Shown here: positions 17,777 to 26,054 of the stretch, one piece after another | Position numbering within the stretch: position 1 is the stretch's first letter | Layout: each line of letters opens with the position of its first letter | Origin: Brachybacterium sp. YJGR34 | GTDB lineage: Bacteria; Actinomycetota; Actinomycetes; Actinomycetales; Dermabacteraceae | NCBI RefSeq assembly: GCF_003347015.1 | Contig: NZ_PNFB01000015.1 | Coordinates: 32,129-96,128, forward strand | Direction: 5' to 3' | Length of the DNA: 64,000 bases | Translations under genes and position numbers: made by a program | Notes under the pieces: model-generated | Databases searched by the model: none | Seen by the model: only the letters and a program-made list of their open reading frames with translations | What the model was told of the DNA's origin: nothing

Positions 17777-19668
17777 CAGGACTCCTCCCCCTCGACGGGG
17801 TCAGCGGCGCGCTGCTCGGAGGCGTGCGCGGTGGGCGGGTGCGGGAGGTCGATGGTCCGCTCACCGGTGAGCCCGGCCAGGGCGGCCTGCTCGGCGAAGG
17901 CCGGCACGGAGGCGACCACCTCGTCGAAGGTCCCGGCGGCGGCGACGGTGCCCTCGCTCATGTAGAACACGATGTCGGCGTGCTGGATGGTCGCCAGGCG
18001 GTGGGCGATGGTGATGGTGGTGACCTCCTCGCCCAGCCCGCGGATCGCCTCGGTGACGGCGGCCTCGGTCTTGGTGTCCAGGGCGCTGGTGGCCTCGTCC
18101 ATCACCAGCACGGACGGCTCCGTGTACAGGCCGCGGGCGATGCCCATGCGCTGGCGCTGTCCGCCGGAGAGGGTCATCCCGCGCTCCCCGAGCCGGCCGT
18201 GGAGGCCCTCGGGACGCGCCTCGATCACCTCGAGCATCTGCGCCCGGTCCAGGGCGGCGCGCACACGGTGCTCGTCGACCTCCTCCGGGTTCCAGGTCAG
18301 CGCCACGTTCTCGCCGACGGTCACGTCGAACAGCGAGACCTCCTGGGGGACGTAGCCCACCGAGGAGCGCCACTGGCGCAGCACCGTGGTCATGTCGACG
18401 TCATCGATGAGGATCCGCCCGGAGCTCGGCGTCAGCAGGCCCAGCAGCAGGTCCACGAGCGTGGACTTGCCGGCACCGGAGCTGCCGACGAAGGCGACCG
18501 AGGATCCCGCCGGGATGCGCAGCGAGACGCCGTCGACGGCCGGCTCCTCGCGCTCGGGGTAGGTGAAGCTGACGTCCTCGAGGACGATGTCGTGCAGGCC
18601 GGAGCGGAGGGAGCCGGTGTCGGGGGCGTCCCGGCGCTGCACGGCCCCGCGGGCGAACTCGATGTCGTCGATGATGTAGTCCGCGAAGGCGGCGTTCGTG
18701 AGGATCCGGTTCTGGGTGGACTGGAAGCGGGTCAGCGAGGGCACCAGGCGGAACCCGGCCACGGCGAACAGCGCCACCGAGGTCATCGCCGCGGTCGGGC
18801 CGTCGCCGGAGGCCATGCCGCCCAGGTATCCGGCGCCGCCGACGACCACGAAGCCGCCCACCAGCCCCGCGTCCAGCACGAAGCGCGGCATCTGGTTGTA
18901 GTACTGGGCGAAGGCGCGCGTGCGAGCGGCCGAGGCGCGACGATCGGCGACGATCTCCTCGACCTGCTGCTCGTTCCCCTTGAGCGTGAGCTCCTTGAGC
19001 GCGGCGAGGACCTCGCCCAGCAGGCGCACGACGGCGATGGAGTTGTCGCGGTTGACCGCGCCGTTGGTGACGGCCAGGGGGCTCACCACGCGCGAGAGCA
19101 GCAGGGCGATCAGCCCCAGGTAGACGAAGGTCGCCACGGCCGTCTTCCAGTCCACGATCAGCAGGCCGATGCCGATCACCGAGATCGTCGCGAACTCGGC
19201 GACGACCGTCATCGAGGGCATCAGCACGTTGGCCACCACGGCGGCGACGCCGGAGTCGACCATGCGGATGATCTCCTGCGTGGACTTCGAGGTGCGATCG
19301 ACCCAGGAGGCCGACATGTACGAGCGGAACAGGGTCTGCCCGATCGTGACCTCGTGCTGGGCGAAGCGCTGGGTGGCGATGCGGATCGTTAGCAGATTCA
19401 GGAAGCTCTTGACGATGATCAGGACCACGAACACCCCGACCAGCCACATCATCTCTTCGAAGGACTGCAGCTGCCACCCCACGATCGGGATGGTCACCGG
19501 GCTGCCGGTGTCCATGAGCCCGGGGATGACCACGGCGATCGCGCCCAGGGCGACCACATCGAGGAGGGCGAGCAGGCTCATCACCACCCCGAAGGTCACC
19601 AGGAATCGACGAGAGCTCCTGGGCAGCACGGACAGCGTGCGTCCCACGATCCTGATCGTCTGCTTCAC
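17776..19668 (-). CDS. ABC exporter with fused membrane and ATPase domains (PglK/MsbA-like)
   Basis: A 630-residue half-transporter that would work as a homodimer, probably flipping a lipid-linked glycan across the membrane. Residues about 20-310 hold a six-helix type I exporter domain; residues about 360-600 hold the ATPase with Walker A GSSGAGKST (395-403), Q-loop PQEVSLFD, signature LSGGQ (500-504), Walker B VLVMDEATSALD and the H-loop His in IAHRLAT. A hydrophilic tail of about 40 residues follows. The start is GTG at 19668 with AGAAGGAG 7 nt upstream. Neighbouring glycosyltransferases and the lack of a Wzx gene suggest a PglK-like flippase; peptide or drug export is possible but less likely in this context. 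Confidence 0.88.
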   Translation of the reverse strand: MKQTIRIVGRTLSVLPRSSRRFLVTFGVVMSLLALLDVVALGAIAVVIPGLMDTGSPVTIPIVGWQLQSFEEMMWLVGVFVVLIIVKSFLNLLTIRIATQRFAQHEVTIGQTLFRSYMSASWVDRTSKSTQEIIRMVDSGVAAVVANVLMPSMTVVAEFATISVIGIGLLIVDWKTAVATFVYLGLIALLLSRVVSPLAVTNGAVNRDNSIAVVRLLGEVLAALKELTLKGNEQQVEEIVADRRASAARTRAFAQYYNQMPRFVLDAGLVGGFVVVGGAGYLGGMASGDGPTAAMTSVALFAVAGFRLVPSLTRFQSTQNRILTNAAFADYIIDDIEFARGAVQRRDAPDTGSLRSGLHDIVLEDVSFTYPEREEPAVDGVSLRIPAGSSVAFVGSSGAGKSTLVDLLLGLLTPSSGRILIDDVDMTTVLRQWRSSVGYVPQEVSLFDVTVGENVALTWNPEEVDEHRVRAALDRAQMLEVIEARPEGLHGRLGERGMTLSGGQRQRMGIARGLYTEPSVLVMDEATSALDTKTEAAVTEAIRGLGEEVTTITIAHRLATIQHADIVFYMSEGTVAAAGTFDEVVASVPAFAEQAALAGLTGERTIDLPHPPTAHASEQRAADPVEGEES

Positions 19669-19731
19669 CGGTGGTCTCCTTCTCCGGGCCTTCCGAGGGC
19701 CCCTGGTGGGTGTGTTCTGCGTCCTGCGCTC

Positions 19732-21714
19732 TCAGCAGGGCGGGGTGAACTCGTACAGAGCGTACGGCCCGTCCTCGTCCACCGGTGTCAGCAGGTGGTC
19801 AGGGACACGATGGACTCCGGCCCAGGGCTCCGAGGCCTCCGGGTCCAGGCTCCGCCCCGAGTACGCCGAGGAATCGACGTAGAGGTGCGTGGGCTGCTGT
19901 CTCTCGAGCGCCTCGCACACCCGGCCGCGGTCGTCCGGCTCGGCGACGTAGCGACCGATGAGGCGCTGGTCCTCGGTGATCGGCCGCGCCATGGTCGGGT
20001 AGACGGTGCGGACCCCGCCGAGCGACCAGTACAGGGTCGCCCCGTCCCGCGGGTCGGCGAGCACCACGGCGTCCTCGGGCAGCTCCTGCGCCGTCCGTTC
20101 GATGAACTCCCGCTCCTCCGGCGTGACGTACGGGGAGAGCTGGACACCGTAGGCGGTGTAGGCGAGCGACCCCAGCAGCGGCAGCCGGCCGGGCACCACG
20201 AGGCCGAGGACGATCGTGATCCACAGCAGGGCGGTCGCGGTGATCGCGCCGACCCGCAGCAGGCGGGTCCGCTCGGTCATGAGGGTGCCGAGCCCTCGTG
20301 CCATCAGCAGCACCAGCACGCACATCATCAGCGGGGCGATGCGCTCGCGCGCACCGTACCAGGGATTGACCAGGGCGGTCGCGATCGTTCCCGGCAGGTC
20401 GGTCGCCATGCCGAGGACGATGGTCGCCCCCAGGGCCACGAGGGCGGAGACCATGACCGGCTCGCGCCGTCGGACGGCGAGGACGCCGCCGAGGAGCGCG
20501 AGCAGCCAGACGGTCGCCAGCGGCCAGAAGGGATCGGCCAGCGCGGGGATGCGCGGCGTGTCGGTGAGGATCTGCCTCAGCAGCTCGCCCGCGCCGAGCC
20601 CGCTCGGGCGCGTGAGGTCCATGCCGGCGAGGGTCACCATGGAGCCCAGGAGGTACACCCCCGCCGCGAGAGCGGCGACCAGCAGCAGCACGAGGCCGCG
20701 GCGCCGCAGTCCCCGCTGCAGGTCCACGATCCCGTGGCCGATCAGGACGCTGCCGCCCACCACGGCGGCGGAGAAGAGCACGGAGGGGTGGGCGAGGGCC
20801 GCTCCGGCCACGAGGACCACGGCGAGGAGCACCTCCGGCCGGCGCCGTCGGGCGGCGCGGTCGCCCAGGCGCAGCACGGCCGCGACCGCCGGGGGCAGGC
20901 AGACGGTGCCCAGGACGATGGGCCACAGTCCCATCACGAGTCCCATGGCGGCCGTGCTGAGGAACAGCGTGCTCGCCCCCGCCGCGCACAGGGCCAGCAC
21001 CGGTCCGCGCACCCGGTCGGTCACCAGCGCGGCGACCATCGCGGCGACGGCCGCGGGCAGCGCCGCGAGGCACGCGAGCATCAGGGCGTTGGAGGAGGTG
21101 ACCGGGTCCCAGGGCAGCAGCGCGCCGAGCGCGTCGAAGGTGACCGGGTAGTAGGTGGGTTCGCCGTAGATGTCCTGGAGCGCCGTCAGCGGGAAGGCGT
21201 CGCCGTCGGCGCGGATGAAGGCGTTCGCGGAGAGATGGAAGAAGGAGTCGTAGCTGCCGTTGAGGGTGTCGATCCCTCCCATCCGCCGCGCGGCGGATGC
21301 CACCGTGAACAGACCCATGAGCAGGGCGCAGCCGGTGACGGCCGCGGCGACGGGGCGTGATCGGCGCGCACCGGACCCTCCGACGCTCACGAGCTGCGGC
21401 AGCACGCTCGGGGGCCGGGCTCCGCCCTGGCCTCGCAGGTGCCTTCCGCGGCGGCGTCCGCGCCACGAGACCAGCAGCAGCTTCGCGCCGAGCACGCCGA
21501 GCACCGCCAGCAGCAGGCCGATGATCACCGTCCCCACGGACCAGCGCAGCCCCAGCACGTGCAGCACGGCACCCAGGACCGTCGCGAGCACCACGGTGAT
21601 GACGGGGGCGATGCCCCAGCGCACCGGCATGCGCACCTCGGCGAGGACGAGGAGGAGGAATCCGGGCCCGGCCAGCAGGGCCCAGGAGAGGAGGACCGGC
21701 AGGAGCGTGCTCAC
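19732..21714 (-). CDS. Polytopic membrane protein, DUF6541-like (possible GT-C glycosyltransferase)
   Basis: A 660-residue protein with about 12-14 hydrophobic segments and a C-terminal soluble part of about 130 residues ending in a Cys (YALYEFTPPC). Near residue 150 it has GSYDSFFHLSANAFIRADGD, then GEPTYYPVTFDALGALLPW, the same pattern as the protein at 7388-9376, so the two are paralogues. I chose the GTG at 21714, with GGAGG 10 nt upstream; a start 35 codons earlier would overlap the upstream gene by 65 nt. The shared D-x3-H motif in an early loop suggests a GT-C fold (inference). It follows a glycosyltransferase gene by 40 bp and precedes the ABC exporter by 63 bp. Confidence 0.7.
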   Translation of the reverse strand: MSTLLPVLLSWALLAGPGFLLLVLAEVRMPVRWGIAPVITVVLATVLGAVLHVLGLRWSVGTVIIGLLLAVLGVLGAKLLLVSWRGRRRGRHLRGQGGARPPSVLPQLVSVGGSGARRSRPVAAAVTGCALLMGLFTVASAARRMGGIDTLNGSYDSFFHLSANAFIRADGDAFPLTALQDIYGEPTYYPVTFDALGALLPWDPVTSSNALMLACLAALPAAVAAMVAALVTDRVRGPVLALCAAGASTLFLSTAAMGLVMGLWPIVLGTVCLPPAVAAVLRLGDRAARRRRPEVLLAVVLVAGAALAHPSVLFSAAVVGGSVLIGHGIVDLQRGLRRRGLVLLLVAALAAGVYLLGSMVTLAGMDLTRPSGLGAGELLRQILTDTPRIPALADPFWPLATVWLLALLGGVLAVRRREPVMVSALVALGATIVLGMATDLPGTIATALVNPWYGARERIAPLMMCVLVLLMARGLGTLMTERTRLLRVGAITATALLWITIVLGLVVPGRLPLLGSLAYTAYGVQLSPYVTPEEREFIERTAQELPEDAVVLADPRDGATLYWSLGGVRTVYPTMARPITEDQRLIGRYVAEPDDRGRVCEALERQQPTHLYVDSSAYSGRSLDPEASEPWAGVHRVPDHLLTPVDEDGPYALYEFTPPC

Positions 21715-21754
21715 CCGTCCCGCCCTCCACGGGGCGGGCGGGTCACCCCGCCGC

Positions 21755-23239
21755 TCACCGGCGAGTTCCCCCGAGCTCGAGGCCCTGGGCGTACCCGGCG
21801 AGGACCCGCTCCGGGTCACGTTGCTCGACGGCGAAGGCGCGGGCGGCCCGCGAGGCCTCGCGCAGCGCGGCGGGATCGGCCAGCTCCAGGATCCGGTCGA
21901 CGGCGGCGTCCCGATCCGCGACCACCCAGCGGGCGTCGTAGACCGTGGCGGCCCCGCCGTACGCGGCCGTCTCCGGCCAGTCGCGCACGACCGCGGCGCA
22001 GCCGGCGGCCATGCCCTCCATGATCGACTCGTGGGTCCCCTCGTGCCGGGAGCTGGAGAGGATGACCCCGGCCTCGGCCAGCAGGGCCGGCACGTCCTCC
22101 CGCCGTCCCAGGATCTCCACCGCCTCGGGGGCGACGGCGGCCAGGCGGGCGCGCACCCGCCGCTGATAGGGGGTGTCGGTGCTCGGTGCCGCCGGCAGGG
22201 CGGGGCCGATCAGCCGCAGCCGGTAGCGCTCGTCGTGCTCGCGCAGGCGCTCGAGCACGTCGAGGCTGAACAGGACGTCCTTGATCTCGCGCAGCCAGCC
22301 GACCTGCACCAGCAGATGCGCATCGCGCTGCCCGGACGGCTCGGGCCCGAGCCCACGGGTGAGCAGGTTCCCGACCTGCTGGGAGGGGACCTGCAGGTAG
22401 GAGGGCACGATGCGGCACAGCATGGTGCGCACCGGGGGCGAGACGTACAGCAGCCCGTCGATGCGGGAGGTGTCCGTGAGCAGCGGGAAGGGGGTGAACG
22501 CCTCGAAGCGGTGCAGGCGGACGGCCAGGTGGCGCGGGGCCCGATCCAGCAGGGTCACCCAGGTCAGCACGTGGTGGGCCCATTCCACGAGCACGACGTC
22601 GGCCCACTCGTAGCCGTCGACGAGCTCCGGGGGCGTGGGCAGCAGCTCCCCTCCCCGGAGCGCGTCGTGGCGCGCCCGCAGGATCCGGTCGCGGTCCGCG
22701 AATCCGGGGGCGGCGAGCTCGTCGACGTCCACGGTGCGGACCTCGACACCGCGCGCGGTGAGCGCATCCAGCACGGGCCGGATGAACGTCCAGTTCTCCT
22801 GGGCGATCACCAGGAGGCGCACGGGTCCCTCGCCGCGTTCGCGCGGCGCGGGGCGCGCGGGCTCGGGGAGCGCCGGCGGTTCCTCGGGGAGCATGACGCC
22901 CCCGATGGCCGACCTCCGCACCGCGCGCAGGAACTGGTCCGGATCGGCGGCCAGCGGCGAGGTGCCCGCCTGGTGCAGCGATCCGTGGTAGCTGAGGCGC
23001 AGCGCCTTGTCGAACCACCGCAGCGCCGCGTCCACCCGCCCCCGGCGCAGCGCCGCGTCGGCACGGTCGAGCAGGACGTCGACGCCCTCGCGCCAGGGCG
23101 CGGTGAGCGGGTCCTCCGCGATCAGGTGCTGGGACCAGAAGTAGACGCCCATGCCGCCCACGCCGCCGGGGAGATGCCGTGCAGCTCTCGACCCGGCGAC
23201 GATGGCGCGCTGCATCAGGTCCCCCAGGTCAGGCATCAC
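21755..23239 (-). CDS. Glycosyltransferase, GT4-like, with N-terminal extension
   Basis: A 494-residue protein. Residues 1 to about 135 are an extension with a region resembling a single TPR-like helix pair (DAALRRGRVDAALRWFDKAL). The GT-B unit begins with VRLLVIAQENWTFIRPVL; the donor domain has VQVGWLREIKDVLFSLDVLERL, RLRLIGPALP and LSSSRHEGTHESIMEGMAAG, the last being the GT4 E-x7-E-like site. The start is uncertain: GTG at 23239 or ATG at 23236 overlaps the upstream stop codon, and an ATG at 23215 has a better GGGGGA before it. It is translationally coupled with the oxidoreductase gene and probably handles the diacetamido sugar made by the three upstream enzymes (inference). Confidence 0.82.
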   Translation of the reverse strand: MMPDLGDLMQRAIVAGSRAARHLPGGVGGMGVYFWSQHLIAEDPLTAPWREGVDVLLDRADAALRRGRVDAALRWFDKALRLSYHGSLHQAGTSPLAADPDQFLRAVRRSAIGGVMLPEEPPALPEPARPAPRERGEGPVRLLVIAQENWTFIRPVLDALTARGVEVRTVDVDELAAPGFADRDRILRARHDALRGGELLPTPPELVDGYEWADVVLVEWAHHVLTWVTLLDRAPRHLAVRLHRFEAFTPFPLLTDTSRIDGLLYVSPPVRTMLCRIVPSYLQVPSQQVGNLLTRGLGPEPSGQRDAHLLVQVGWLREIKDVLFSLDVLERLREHDERYRLRLIGPALPAAPSTDTPYQRRVRARLAAVAPEAVEILGRREDVPALLAEAGVILSSSRHEGTHESIMEGMAAGCAAVVRDWPETAAYGGAATVYDARWVVADRDAAVDRILELADPAALREASRAARAFAVEQRDPERVLAGYAQGLELGGTRR

Positions 23240-24236
23240 CCGTGCCGATCTGCACGACGGCGTCGCGGCGGGCGCTCTCCAGCACCGCCTCGACCGTGCG
23301 CACGGTGTGCAGGCCCTCGCGCATCGTCACGATGTTCGCCCCCTCGCCGCGGACGGCGTCCCGGAAGGCCTCGTGCTCGGTGGCCAGGGGCTCCTTGCGC
23401 TGCAGGGAGTAGCGGATCGAGTCCCCCTCGCTGACCCCGCGGAAGGAGGCCATCGACTCCCACACGTTGGTCTGCGCCTCGCCGTTGGAGTGGAAGGTGA
23501 GATCGGCGTTGATGGTGTCTCCCACCAGAGCGCCCTCCTCCCCCGTGACGACCGTGACCCGCTCCTTGAAGGGAGAGAGCCAGTTGACCAGGTGGTTGGT
23601 GATGGTGCCGTCCTCGAGCCGCCCGGCGATCGAGACCATGTCCTCGTCCTCGCGGCCGGAGCGGCGCGTGGAGACGGCGCCGACCTGCGCGTAGGGGGAC
23701 TGCGCGACCCAGGCGGTCAGATCGAGGTCGTGGGTGGCGAGGTCCTTGACCACGCCCACGTCCGCGATCCGGGCCGGGAAGCCGCCCTGGCGGCGGGTGA
23801 CGATCTGGTAGATCTCTCCCAGCTGGCCGTCGGCGATGCGACGGCGCATCTCCTGCAGCGCCGGGTTGTACCGCTCGATGTAGCCCACCGCGCCCACCAG
23901 GCCGGCCCGCTCGAACGTCGCCGTGATCTCCTCGGCCTCGCCGATGTCGAAGGCGAGCGGCTTCTCGACCAGGGTGTGCACCCCGGCCTCGGCGAGCCGC
24001 ATCGCCACGTCGCGGTGGAACTGCGTGGGCACGGCGACCACCACGTAGTCGACGCGGGCGGCGATGAGCGCCTCAACGTCCGGCAGGATGTCGTAGCCCG
24101 GCGCGGCGCCGTGGGGGTCGCCGTGGGCATCGGCGACGGCGACCAGGTCCACCCCCTCCAGGGCCTGGAGGTTGCGGGCATGATGGCGGCCCATCATGCC
24201 CAGCCCGATCAGTCCGGCCCGCAGCGTCGCGCTCAT
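23229..24236 (-). CDS. Gfo/Idh/MocA oxidoreductase, WlbA/WbpB-like sugar 3-dehydrogenase
   Basis: A 335-residue NAD-dependent oxidoreductase. The N-terminal Rossmann motif is LIGLGMMGRHHARNL, the family signature VEKPLAF contains the catalytic-site Lys, and DLATHDLDLTAW supplies the expected His and Asp of the second domain. WlbA/WbpB oxidise C3 of UDP-GlcNAc-uronate before transamination. The ATG at 24236 overlaps the stop codon of the aminotransferase gene by 4 nt. The oxidoreductase, aminotransferase and acetyltransferase lie together in one operon, the same three-enzyme set that makes UDP-2,3-diacetamido uronates in Bordetella and Pseudomonas. The substrate is inferred from this context; a myo-inositol-type dehydrogenase is less likely here. 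Confidence 0.82.
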   Translation of the reverse strand: MSATLRAGLIGLGMMGRHHARNLQALEGVDLVAVADAHGDPHGAAPGYDILPDVEALIAARVDYVVVAVPTQFHRDVAMRLAEAGVHTLVEKPLAFDIGEAEEITATFERAGLVGAVGYIERYNPALQEMRRRIADGQLGEIYQIVTRRQGGFPARIADVGVVKDLATHDLDLTAWVAQSPYAQVGAVSTRRSGREDEDMVSIAGRLEDGTITNHLVNWLSPFKERVTVVTGEEGALVGDTINADLTFHSNGEAQTNVWESMASFRGVSEGDSIRYSLQRKEPLATEHEAFRDAVRGEGANIVTMREGLHTVRTVEAVLESARRDAVVQIGTGDA

Positions 24237-25348
24237 GCTCCCGCTCCCGCCGACGCCACCGTGTTCACGGCGTGGACGATCCTCTCGCGGTCCTCGTCGC
24301 TCACGCTGGGATGCACCGGCAGCGAGAGCACCTCGCGCGCGAGCATCTCGGTGACCGGGAGGTCCTGTGCGGTCCGGAAGGTCTCCAGCCGGTGCACGGG
24401 CGTGGGGTAGTACACGCCGGAGCCGACCCCGTGCTCCTCCCGCAGCGCAGTGGCGAAGGCGTCGCGCTCCGCGGCGGAGGCGCCCTCGATCCGGATCGTG
24501 TACTGGTGGTAGACGTGCGTGGCCCGTTCCCGGACCACGGGGGTGATCACGCCGCGCAGATGGGCGTCGAAGAAGGCAGCGTTGTCCTGGCGGCGGGCGG
24601 TCCAGCCGGCGAGCTTGCGCAGCTGCACCCGACCGATCGCCGCGTGGATGTCGGTCATGCGGTTGTTGAAGCCGGCGACCTCGTTCGCGTACTGCGTCTC
24701 CATGCCCTGGTTGCGCAGCAGGCGCACCTGGCGGGCGGTCGCGGAGCTCGCGCAGGAGACCATGCCGCCCTCGCCGGAGGTCATGTTCTTGGTCGGGTAC
24801 AGCGAGTACATCCCGGCCTCGCCGACGGTGCCCACCTGTGCCCCGTCCCAGGTGGCGCCGTGCGCCTGGGCGGCGTCCTCGAACACCCACAGGCCGTGGC
24901 GCGCCGCGATCTCGAGGAGCTGATCCAGCGGCGCGGGATGCCCGTAAAGGTGCACGGGCTGGATCCCCACCGTGCGCTCGGTGACGGCGGCCTCGACGGC
25001 CGCCGGGTCCAGGGTGAAGGTCTCCGGGTCCACGTCGACGAACACCGGGGTCCCGCCGCAGACGGCGACCGAGTTCGCGGTCGCCGCGAAGGTGAAGGAG
25101 GGCACGATGACCTCGTCGCCGGGCCCCAGGCCCAGCGCGAGCATGCCCAGGTGCTGCCCCGAGGTGCCCGAGTTCACGGCCACCACCTCGCGGCCGCCGG
25201 CGAGCGCCGCGGAGAACTCCTGCTCGAACGCCGCGACCTCGGGGCCCTGCGCCACCATCCCGGAGGCGAGGACGCGATCGACGGCGTCCCGCTCCTCCTG
25301 GCCGATGAGCGGCTTCGCCGGGGGGATCATGGTCAGCTCATCAGTCAT
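24233..25348 (-). CDS. DegT/DnrJ/EryC1/StrS aminotransferase, WlbC/WbpE-like
   Basis: A 371-residue PLP enzyme that transfers an amino group, usually from glutamate, to a keto-sugar nucleotide. The PLP Lys187 lies in YPTKNMTSGEGG; SGTSGQHLGMLAL, PSFTFAATAN and FEDAAQAHGA are the other family motifs. The length is typical. The ATG at 25348 overlaps the acetyltransferase stop codon by 4 nt, and its own stop overlaps the oxidoreductase start by 4 nt, giving a tight three-gene unit. In the proposed pathway it aminates C3 of the keto-uronate. Other sugar aminotransferases of the family look alike, so regiochemistry is inferred from neighbours. Confidence 0.88.
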   Translation of the reverse strand: MTDELTMIPPAKPLIGQEERDAVDRVLASGMVAQGPEVAAFEQEFSAALAGGREVVAVNSGTSGQHLGMLALGLGPGDEVIVPSFTFAATANSVAVCGGTPVFVDVDPETFTLDPAAVEAAVTERTVGIQPVHLYGHPAPLDQLLEIAARHGLWVFEDAAQAHGATWDGAQVGTVGEAGMYSLYPTKNMTSGEGGMVSCASSATARQVRLLRNQGMETQYANEVAGFNNRMTDIHAAIGRVQLRKLAGWTARRQDNAAFFDAHLRGVITPVVRERATHVYHQYTIRIEGASAAERDAFATALREEHGVGSGVYYPTPVHRLETFRTAQDLPVTEMLAREVLSLPVHPSVSDEDRERIVHAVNTVASAGAGA

Positions 25349-26031
25349 GCGGGGATTCCGTCCTGTTCGTCCGGGTCGTGGAGGGCGGCCGGGCGCGGTG
25401 CATCGGCCAGGGGCGAGGAGGCGAGCTGGAGGCCTCCCGAGGTCTCGTCGGGGATGTACCACTCCCCGGTGCTGGGGCAGACCCAGGCGTCGGTGCCGTC
25501 CGCGGCCTCGACCAGCGGCGAGCCGGCGCGGCCCACCCAGGCGATCCGCCGGGCGGGCACCCCGGCCACGAGCGCGTGCGGGGGCACGTCCTTGACCACG
25601 GTGGCGCCGGCGGCGACCATCGCCCAGGCACCGATCGTCACCGGGGCCACGCACACGGCCCGGGCGCCGATCGAGGCTCCGGTCTCGCAGGTCACCCCCA
25701 CCGGCTCCCAGTCGGAGGCCGATTTCGGGCTCAGGTCGGGGTTCACCGCCCGGGGGAAGTGGTCGTTGGTGAAGACGGCCGCGGGGCCGACGAAGACGCC
25801 GTCGGCGAGGACCGCGGGCTCGTAGACCAGGGCGTGGTTCTGGACCTTGCAGCCTCGTCCCATCCGCACCCCGCTGCCGATGTACGCGCCGCGGCCGACG
25901 ATGCAGTCCTCGCCGAGCTCGGCGCCCTCGCGCACCTGGGCGAGATGCCAGACGGAGCTGCCGTCGCCGATCGTCGCGTCGTCCGAGATGTCGGCCCCCG
26001 GGGCGACCCGGTAGGCAGGGGTTCCGCTCAT
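25345..26031 (-). CDS. Hexapeptide-repeat N-acetyltransferase, WlbB/WbpD-like
   Basis: A 228-residue left-handed beta-helix acyltransferase. The hexapeptide pattern runs from about residue 15 to 150 (ADISDDATIGDGSSVWHLAQ, then VGRGAYIGSGVRMGRGCKVQ), with the loop FTNDHFPRAVNP, which holds the Asn-Asp-His seen in WlbB/WbpD, and the C-terminal GVPARRIAWVG. An extra C-terminal stretch of about 60 residues (CPSTGEWYIP onwards) is not part of the core fold. The ATG at 26031 gives the usual N-terminus; an upstream ATG nine codons away is possible. In the pathway it acetylates the 3-amino group made by the adjacent aminotransferase. The stop codon overlaps the aminotransferase start. Confidence 0.87.
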   Translation of the reverse strand: MSGTPAYRVAPGADISDDATIGDGSSVWHLAQVREGAELGEDCIVGRGAYIGSGVRMGRGCKVQNHALVYEPAVLADGVFVGPAAVFTNDHFPRAVNPDLSPKSASDWEPVGVTCETGASIGARAVCVAPVTIGAWAMVAAGATVVKDVPPHALVAGVPARRIAWVGRAGSPLVEAADGTDAWVCPSTGEWYIPDETSGGLQLASSPLADAPRPAALHDPDEQDGIPA

Positions 26032-26054
26032 GCCCACGACGATACCGTGCAGGA

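Noticed and set aside
17776..19668. Antibiotic or bacteriocin exporter
   Set aside because: The ABC domain cannot exclude this, but there is no peptide precursor or peptidase domain, and all neighbours are glycan genes.
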